Positions 56,906 to 64,000 of a stretch of DNA of 64,000 nt are shown here, piece by piece. This DNA comes from Pyrus communis (lineage: Eukaryota; Streptophyta; Magnoliopsida; Rosales; Rosaceae), in NCBI RefSeq assembly GCF_963583255.1, contig NC_084807.1, positions 1,626,872 to 1,690,871 on the forward strand, in the 5' to 3' direction. The notes beneath the pieces are model-generated. The model ran no database searches. It saw only the letters and a program-made list of their open reading frames with translations, and was not told the DNA's origin. Positions within the stretch are counted from its first letter, which is position 1. Each line of letters starts with the position of its first letter. Both the position numbers and the translations under genes were made by a program.

Positions 56906-58693
56906 ATGATACTGATTTAATGGCATTTTAATTTATTTTTCCAATTCCCACCAAGGACAAACCTAGCAAAAATAAAATTAAAAAAAATGACATTAAAATT
57001 AATCATTTACTACTTCAATTTTGAAAACTCTAGCTCTAAAGAGCAAGTCCTAGAGCAAGTTAAGGATGGAACATATATATTTGTACAATTAAATCCTTAG
57101 AAATTAATAGTATTGGGATTAAGTAAATTTATTAATTTAACGAACAGTTTCTATCATTGATTTGTGATTTTCCGCACGTATCATATAGATATCACATTTT
57201 CTTCTCTCTCTCAGTCTGTGTCTCTCCCCCTTCCCTCTCTCGACTCTCTATCTCCATCTCTATCTCTATCTCTATCTCTGTCAATTGAGGTCCCTCTCAC
57301 CCACCACCTCAACACTACGAGGTACCTCCCACCCACCACCTCACCACCATCTTCGTCAATCGAGGTCTCCGTTGATACTGGGTTTGCTTTGGGTTTGATT
57401 TGAGTTTTTTTTTTGTTTTTGTTCTTTCTCTGATTTAGGTTTTTCTCCATTTTGGTTTTAGTAGGAATTTGTAGAGTGAGGAAATAGAACATAAACTCAA
57501 GCATTACTCAACGCTGCCTTCATACAATTCTCCACATCAGGTTTTTCAGGTTGCACAAGGACATGGACCCATGGAAACGTTAAAACAAACGGGACGGGTT
57601 AAGTCTATTTCCATTTTTGAAAATATAACAACCAACTGCATTTCATTTCCAAACTGATCCGATCCAATTCTTTCAAATTTGGATCTGACCTTGCTCGTGC
57701 CCATCCCTAATTTTTTATTTAAAAAATATATTCATGACCCAATGGCCAATCATACATTAGATTAGAGAAACAAAGTGAAATTTTTCGACCAAAAAAGGAA
57801 ACAAAGTGGATTTATTCCCACGCGCTTGTTATAAGCTTCAAGATGTCACGCGCGGAATTGACTAGCAAAGAATGTTGTGATTACATAGCTCAAAACATGC
57901 AATTGTTTTGTTTTCATTTTGGTTCAATGGTTTGATTAATGTTTCAATTAATTACGAAATTAAAGAAGCCAAGATCGTGGAGCATAAAGTACTCCATGTA
58001 AGAGGATTATCATCATTTTTGGTATTGGTAATGAATCTATGTTAGGAATCTCTTGTTCGATTGTCTAATAATGTTTTTCGGTTACATTGTCGTAAAATTG
58101 AATTCTAAACTTATTTTAATTCTTAAATATCACTTAACCTTCCTCACTAGTAATCATTTGCTTAAATAGTTTACTTATTTACTATGTCATCAAACTGTAA
58201 TTCTCATACTAATTACATGAATAATTGTGTTAATAATTTGAAAAATCGACTGAAATGGTCAATTTGTAAATCTCAATTGTTGGACTGGTCAAAATCAAAT
58301 ACATACAACATATCAATCAACCATTGACGATACATGAATCGAGTATTGAAAAGTAATCGTTTCACAAATTAGCATGTATAAGTGATTGTTACGGCCAGTA
58401 AACCAAACAAATCTATTTGACGATTTGACGACATAATTTGTCAATTTTGTTTGTTACAAATGAGAGTTTTGAACTCTTAATATCTAGCTGATTCATATCC
58501 ATCACCATATCCTCGACACTGGACTAATCCTGTTATCTAAATTTTCTGAAATGTATGGTACAAACTGAGAATCTCACACATGTGAATAAAAATAGGGTAC
58601 ATAGTGCATACCACATAACATGAACATTTGCTTGAAAGTAGAATTATGAGATTGGCCATACACCCCATGTGGAAGCTCTCCATGGTTCCCTCT

Positions 58694-58725
<32 letters not shown>

Positions 58726-60200
58726 AATGAAAAGCTATACTTTTCAAGTCCCAACTACTTTTGTTACTCACCACCAAGAGGCAACAATTTTGTACTCCCT
58801 CCTGTATCTTTCTTTGTGCATATAACTGAGTAATGAACATAAAAAGGTGGGGGAGAAAAGTGATTGGGGCTCATTGCCTCTTAAAATTATAATGTGATAT
58901 GAGTTGGGTGCTTGGAGAGTGAGAAAAGGAGAGGAGATAGGGGAAGGATTCAGTCATCATTTATTTGTTTGTGGGGCATCTTATTCAAAAAAAGCAAGGG
59001 CATGAACCATGCTTCCCTATCATATACAAATCCCCATACCATTTGTAGTTATCACTCAACATAAAAAAAAAAAAAAATCTCAAAAAATAAACCACCCATC
59101 CTCCCTTTTTGTATATTTTTTGTTAATGTTGGCATGCTTGACCTCTTTTTCTTTTCTTGATAATTTTTTTAAGTGGTTTTAACTGTGAGAGGTTTTTTCA
59201 GAAGCCTTTTTCTTAGGCATGCCCAATCATCTTCTTATACGTTTTGGATTGTTTTGTTTGAAATGAGATCTATCTTTTCCCCTCAAAAACCATCATCATA
59301 ATATCAATTATTTTCAAGAGAGTGAGACATGACCTCCAGTGACCCCTAATTATGTGGATGAAGATGAGAGAAAATTTAAAAACATTGTAAGGCAAATTTT
59401 TATACTTTGACTCGTTTGGAAACGTTTTTATTAAAAATATATTTCTCTACAAACTCACTTAAGGAGATTGTTCAAGATTATTTCTTTAACAAATACTCGT
59501 TTAAATTTATTTATAATAAAAGTATTTTTATTAGAAACACATTGAAATTTTTAATAAAAATGCAAGTACTTCTTAAGAAGCAAATAACACAGCTTTTTCT
59601 AGAATGCACTTCAAATATCTTTTTTAACCCAAAAATATTAATTTGTTCTGCCAAATAAAGTCAAAAGTACTTTTAACAATTTAAAAATATTTTAAGTTAT
59701 TTTAAATTATTTTTAATTAAGCGAGTTTATTTCAAACCAGAAGCACTTAATTTTTTCATTTAAACATATAACAAACGCTTTTAGTAATCTAAAATTGCTT
59801 TTAATTATTTTAACCTAATTCCAAACAATAATTTTTTCATCTTATTAATACAGATGGAGGCATTGACTCACTCACGGAAACACAGAATCCGTCCACAAAC
59901 CAAACCCCAAGAGCGTGCAAACCACTCTGCAATCAACCATGGTCCTCGATGAGTCCCTTAAGATCACCATTGGCGCGTGTGCTGACCTCCCCACACAAGC
60001 TGCGTGGAGTCAAACCAGGTTGTTTTCGAGTTGGGAAATAAAAACACAATTACAGAGAAATTTAGAGGGTGTCAGAGGTTAGGGGCAAGAATACGTGCAG
60101 TATTTGAAGCAAGCACACAGATCTGGATCCCACTCAAAACACCCGACTCGGACACTCAACACACTCACTCACTCACTTTCTCTCATCACTCGGTCCTCGT
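56906..60200. other. Intergenic DNA with simple repeats
   Basis: Holds a (TCTCTA)n-type hexamer tract at about 57246-57281, (TC)12 at 58701-58725, a reversed hAT-type end (GCCCATCCCTAA near 57702), and at about 59410-59830 AT-rich DNA with CTCGTTTGGAAACG and its degenerate mirror ATTCCAAACAAT that may be a hAT-like MITE. From about 59830 on it is probably the promoter of the CCCH gene. No gene is recognised. Confidence 0.45.
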
Positions 60201-60204
60201 CCTC

Positions 60205-60210
60205 TATAAA
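60205..60210 (+). promoter_or_regulatory. Probable TATA box of the CCCH gene
   Basis: CCTCTATAAAAC at this position is followed by GA-rich leader sequence (AGAGAGAGACCC). This predicts transcription starting around 60235 and a long 5' UTR that includes the 60538-60929 intron. Confidence 0.5.
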
Positions 60211-60537
60211 ACTTCAGAGAGAGACCCAACAGAGAGAGATGCGAGGAGGAGAGAGAAGCTCAGAACCCAAAAACCCAGCAGTGCAGCAGCAGAAACAGTG
60301 GCAGCAGCAGCAGTGAAGCAATTGATGGTTCTTCTGCTGCGGCAAAAGAGGGCCTAAAAGCTAGAAAGAAAAGGCGGTGGTTTGCTTTTGTAGTAAAAGT
60401 TTGACTCGGATTTTCCATAGCTCTAAGATTGGGATTTTATACAATTTATAGCAAATAATATGTTTCAAGTAGTTGAGCTGCAGGAAGACGCACAGAAACC
60501 AGAACAGCAACACTCCTACTCCTTTCATCTTTCGTGG

Positions 60538-60751
60538 GTAAGCGTTACTTTAGTCACAGATTTTGGTTTCAGCTTCAATTTGGCAACAAAAACTTCGAAA
60601 AAAAATTGATTATTTCAGTGACTGATTATTTGGTTGGGGATTTTATTTCAGTTCAGTTGAGTTCAAACTTTTCAGTTTTGTTGCTATTACTTTATGCTTA
60701 AGGAGTCCTCCCAACTTTCCTCCTCTTCAATTGCTTTTTGGAGAAATAAAG

Positions 60752-60784
<33 letters not shown>

Positions 60785-60929
60785 TCGGCTTCAGCTACTA
60801 GTTGCTTCCTTTTAATCAATCAAACCACACGAGAATACTACTTTTAACACTCCAACTTTTTTTATCATAATTTTTTTTCCTTTTCTCTCGACCTTTGTTT
60901 ATTTATTTATTTTTTCTTGGGTTTTGCAG
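60538..60929 (+). other. Probable 5'-UTR intron of the CCCH gene
   Basis: The donor CGTGG/GTAAGC and the acceptor GGGTTTTGCAG/GAAT are both strong. The 392-bp intron is T-rich and has (CT)12 at 60761-60784. A second CT tract at 60968-60986 lies in the following UTR exon. Leader introns in plant regulatory genes often raise expression; that role here is inference. Confidence 0.55.
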
Positions 60930-61176
60930 GAATATTAAGATAGAAAGAAACAGAAAGAGAACACTACTCTCTCTCTCTCTCTCTCTTGTACTCTTCCTCC
61001 TACTCATCACAAAAACAAGTTGGTAGGTAAAAGGGTTGGGAAAAAGAAAAAGAAATTGAAATTTTCACTTGTTCCTCCCAAGAAACACATAAATTTTTTA
61101 GGGTTGGTGGTGCGAGTGAAGTACCAGTTCCAGTTCCAGTTCCAACACACACATCAACTCAACTTCTCTATCCGCC

Positions 61177-64000
61177 ATGGATTCCTACGAAGCTACAAGA
61201 ATTGTGTTCTCAAGGATCCAAAATTTGGACCCAGAAAATGCTTCAAAAATCATGGGTCTACTTCTGATACAAGACCATGGGGAGAAGGAAATGATAAGGC
61301 TTGCTTTTGGGCCTGAAGCTTTTCTCCACTCTGTCATTCTAAAGGCAAGGAAGGAGCTGGGAGTGCCCTTATCATCGAACTCTCCTACTCCTTCCACCCC
61401 TCCTTCTCCTTCCCCCTTCACAAACCCCATCGCTATCTCCAGGCAGAACTCTTGCTCTTCCGCCTCGAGGCTCTCTCTCACTATCCCAAACCCTTCTTCC
61501 TCCGCTTCCTGGGCTGCTCTCTCCGAGCTCAGAAACCAAGAAGAAATAAACAGCTTTTATGGAGGAGTTCCAACTGATGTGATGGATGAGTTTCAGCTCC
61601 AAGAGCAGCTCTCCTTCCTTAACGACGGCTGTCCACCACCAATGGTGGGACCCAAGTCGCCTGATTTTTTCTACCCTCAGTCCGACTTGTCTTCCAGTCC
61701 GAGTCCTACCACCGCTTCTGATCCGAACCTTTTTCCCTCCTTCCATGGCTCTGCTAATTGGGGTGGTGGTGGGCCGCTCCACCGACGAAGTTGCTCAGTC
61801 AGCGACGTGAGCTTGGAGGACCCCAACTCAGGGTTTGGGTGGAAACCCTGCTTGTATTTCGCCAGAGGCTACTGCAAGAACGGAGCCAGCTGCAGATTCT
61901 TGCACGGCGGCGGGCTCGGAGACGCCGTCGTCGACGGCGGTGGACAGGTGGTTGTTGGGTCGCCGAGCAAGCTTGAGATGACGGACCACGAAGCACTTCT
62001 TAGATCTAAAACCGCTCAGCAGCAGAGACTTGCTGCTGCTTCTCAGCTCATGGCGGCGTCAGCCAACTCCTTCCCGTACTCCTCGAAGTGCATGAACTTC
62101 CTTCTTCAGCAGCAACAAACTGACGCCCAAAGGTACATGATTTAAAGAAGTTATATCTTTTTTATAAATTAATTAAAGGAAAGCTCTTATATTTAATCAT
62201 TTGCGTTACATTTAAGTTGATCGTTTCTGTTGATTGTACATGTAGGGCTGCAGCAGCTGCCTTGATGATGGGTGATGATATGCACAAATTCAGCCGATCC
62301 CGCCTCGAAAGATCTGATTTTTCGATGAATGGCGGGGCGGGGATTGTGAACCCAGCTTCAAGGCAGATATACCTGACTTTCCCGGCCGATAGCACTTTCA
62401 GAGAGGAAGATGTCTCAAACTATTTCAGGTTAATTTCTTCTCTTTTGTTTTTTTTTATTTGTTCCGTTTTAGTGTCAGTTTGAAGGTCACGGGCTGTTTT
62501 CGTTTTGCTGACCTTTGTTTCTGTTGTCCATGATCGGAAAATAATGAAGCATGTACGGGCCGGTTCAAGACGTGCGAATCCCGTACCAGCAGAAGAGGAT
62601 GTTTGGATTCGTTACATTCATTTACCCGGAGACGGTGAAGCTCATCTTGGCCAAAGGGAACCCTCATTTTGTTTGTGATGCAAGAGTGCTTGTCAAGCCT
62701 TACAAGGAGAAGGGCAAAGTTCATGAAAAGTACACGAACTCTCTCACTTTCTCAATTGATCTTGTTTTAATTTTTCCACTAATTATTATATCAATACCTT
62801 AATTAAATTATATTTTAGTGAATAACAAGCTAATAATGCTGCTTTGCATGTTATTAATCTTCCAGGAAACAACAGCAACAAGGGGAAAGAGGAGATTTGT
62901 CCCCCTGTGGTACACCTACTGGGCTGGATGCTAGAGACCCTTATGATCTCCAACTAGGTTAGCTAATTAAACAAAAATATTTACATGGTAATATTTATTA
63001 ATTTTCACGCATTGACGATATGCATTCCATTTCTGTCACATGCTTAATTATTTATTTTTGTTTTTTATTTTAGGACCGAGGATGTTTTACAATCCTCAAG
63101 ATATGCTGTGGAGGAGGAAGCTGGAGGAGCAAGCTGAGTTGCAGCAAGCACTTGAAATTCAAAGTCGAAGACTGATGGGCCTGCAGCTACTTGATGTCAA
63201 GAAGCATCACCACTGTGCGCTTTCTGCCAGCAGTCCGATTCACTCCCCTACCCAGTCTCCCAACATGTTCAATCAAAACCTGATGCATCCTTCGGTTCAC
63301 AGCGGCCAAGAAGTTCCCCACGGTACTTGTTTTGTCACTCATACCCTGATCACAAAACCACGTCATGGTTCAATGCAGTAGGTAATGTTTATTTGTTCTT
63401 GATTGCAGATAACTGTTCTTCTCTGGTGCCACACATGACTCCAGCAGTGGATGCCGATCAGCTGCTTAAGGAAGCAGCTGCCGCTGTTCTAGGTGAAGGT
63501 TTAATTGCCAACAATGACGAAAATGGCAGTGGTAGCCGAAGTGGCAATAGTAGTGGCAAGGAGACCCCCCATGATGAGATTGGTGACTTGCTCGAAGGGT
63601 AAGCCGGGTTATGCATCAAGTTTACCCATATTTCAAATTTGCAAGGACAATGTGTAGAAGCTTATACAATTGAGTTCCTGCAGCTTGGAGCACAATCTTC
63701 CCGATAGTCCTTTCGCATCTCCAACAAAGCCCGCTGGAGAGTACACATTGTCCGCCTTCCCCAATGGGACTAGCGAGGCCAATGGTTCGGATGCCCCAGC
63801 TGCAACCGCTAATATTAACGTGGCAAATTCCCTTCTTCCAGCGTCTTCCACCCTGGACGTGGCATCCTTCAAGTCTTTCAACTGCCAAATTCCACGGTAA
63901 ATTCTAATGTCCTACTCTCAATTTTTTTTCATTTCATTACGGTGCGAAGTGAATTATATATGTAACTTGCAAGGTTTGATTACATTTCAGGTTGAACTCC
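61177..64000 (+). CDS. CCCH zinc finger and RRM protein, 5' part
   Basis: This is a plant RNA-binding protein of the type annotated as zinc finger CCCH domain-containing protein 53/22/46. Exons read 61177-62132, 62246-62428, 62550-62729, 62866-62957, 63074-63322, 63409-63598, 63684-63896 and 63991 onward, all in phase; the gene leaves the window. The conserved N-terminal block ([20 protein letters not shown], residues 8-27) is followed by a Ser/Pro-rich linker. The zinc finger is C225-x7-C233-x5-C239-x3-H243 ([19 protein letters not shown]). The RRM spans about 358-437 with RNP2-like IYLTFPA and RNP1-like RMFGFVTF. Next come [20 protein letters not shown] and a coiled [20 protein letters not shown] segment. 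The ATG is the first after the leader and fits the family start. Target RNAs are unknown. Confidence 0.94.

Overview
The window is nuclear DNA from a flowering plant, most likely a member of the rose family and probably the apple/pear group. The reasons are spliced plant genes with GT-AG introns, plant-only families (a CC-type NLR, pheophytinase, an F-group bZIP), AT-rich intergenic DNA and a dense load of plant transposons. The species is inferred from overall look, not from a search.

Six protein-coding loci are supported. From left to right they are: the 3' part of a SEC31 COPII coat gene (+, 1-4525, nine introns seen); an intronless receptor-like cytoplasmic kinase of the At3g51990/At5g23170 type (-, 8665-10161); pheophytinase PPH of chlorophyll breakdown (-, 11826-14276, five coding exons); a single-exon CC-NB-ARC-LRR resistance gene of 1443 codons (+, 19425-23756); a bZIP24-like F-group bZIP with a Cys/His-rich metal-sensor motif (+, 31889-32629); and the 5' part of a CCCH zinc finger plus RRM protein (+, 61177 to the window edge). 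They look like independent single genes, not a pathway cluster.

The rest is mostly mobile DNA, and many insertions can be delimited by their own target-site duplications (TSDs). At 28.2-29.2 kb there is a tandem three-LTR Cassandra TRIM carrying 5S-rRNA-derived segments. Two ~2.1-kb solo LTRs of one family sit at 39.7-41.9 kb (TSD TTAAG) and 50.7-52.9 kb (TSD AAAAG); the second lies inside an older PIF/Harbinger-type MITE with TSD TAA. An internally deleted PIF/Harbinger element at 54.7-56.7 kb (TSD TTA) still holds the beginnings of both of its genes. Two hAT-type elements of one family have perfect 8-bp TSDs, and two Mutator-type elements have about 9-bp TSDs, one of them with ~220-bp inverted repeats around GC-richer DNA. 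There are several tRNA-type SINEs, a LINE tail and a 48-bp RTE-LINE stub inside a SEC31 intron.

The region from 32.7 to 60 kb has no intact gene that I can recognise. A frameshifted NLR leucine-rich-repeat fragment lies 1.3 kb downstream of the NLR gene. I found no RNA gene apart from the 5S-derived segments inside the TRIM, no CRISPR array and no wholly new system. The most unusual structures are the tandem Cassandra, the two-gene Harbinger derivative with repeated CCAAT/CACGTG upstream units, and the nested solo LTR.
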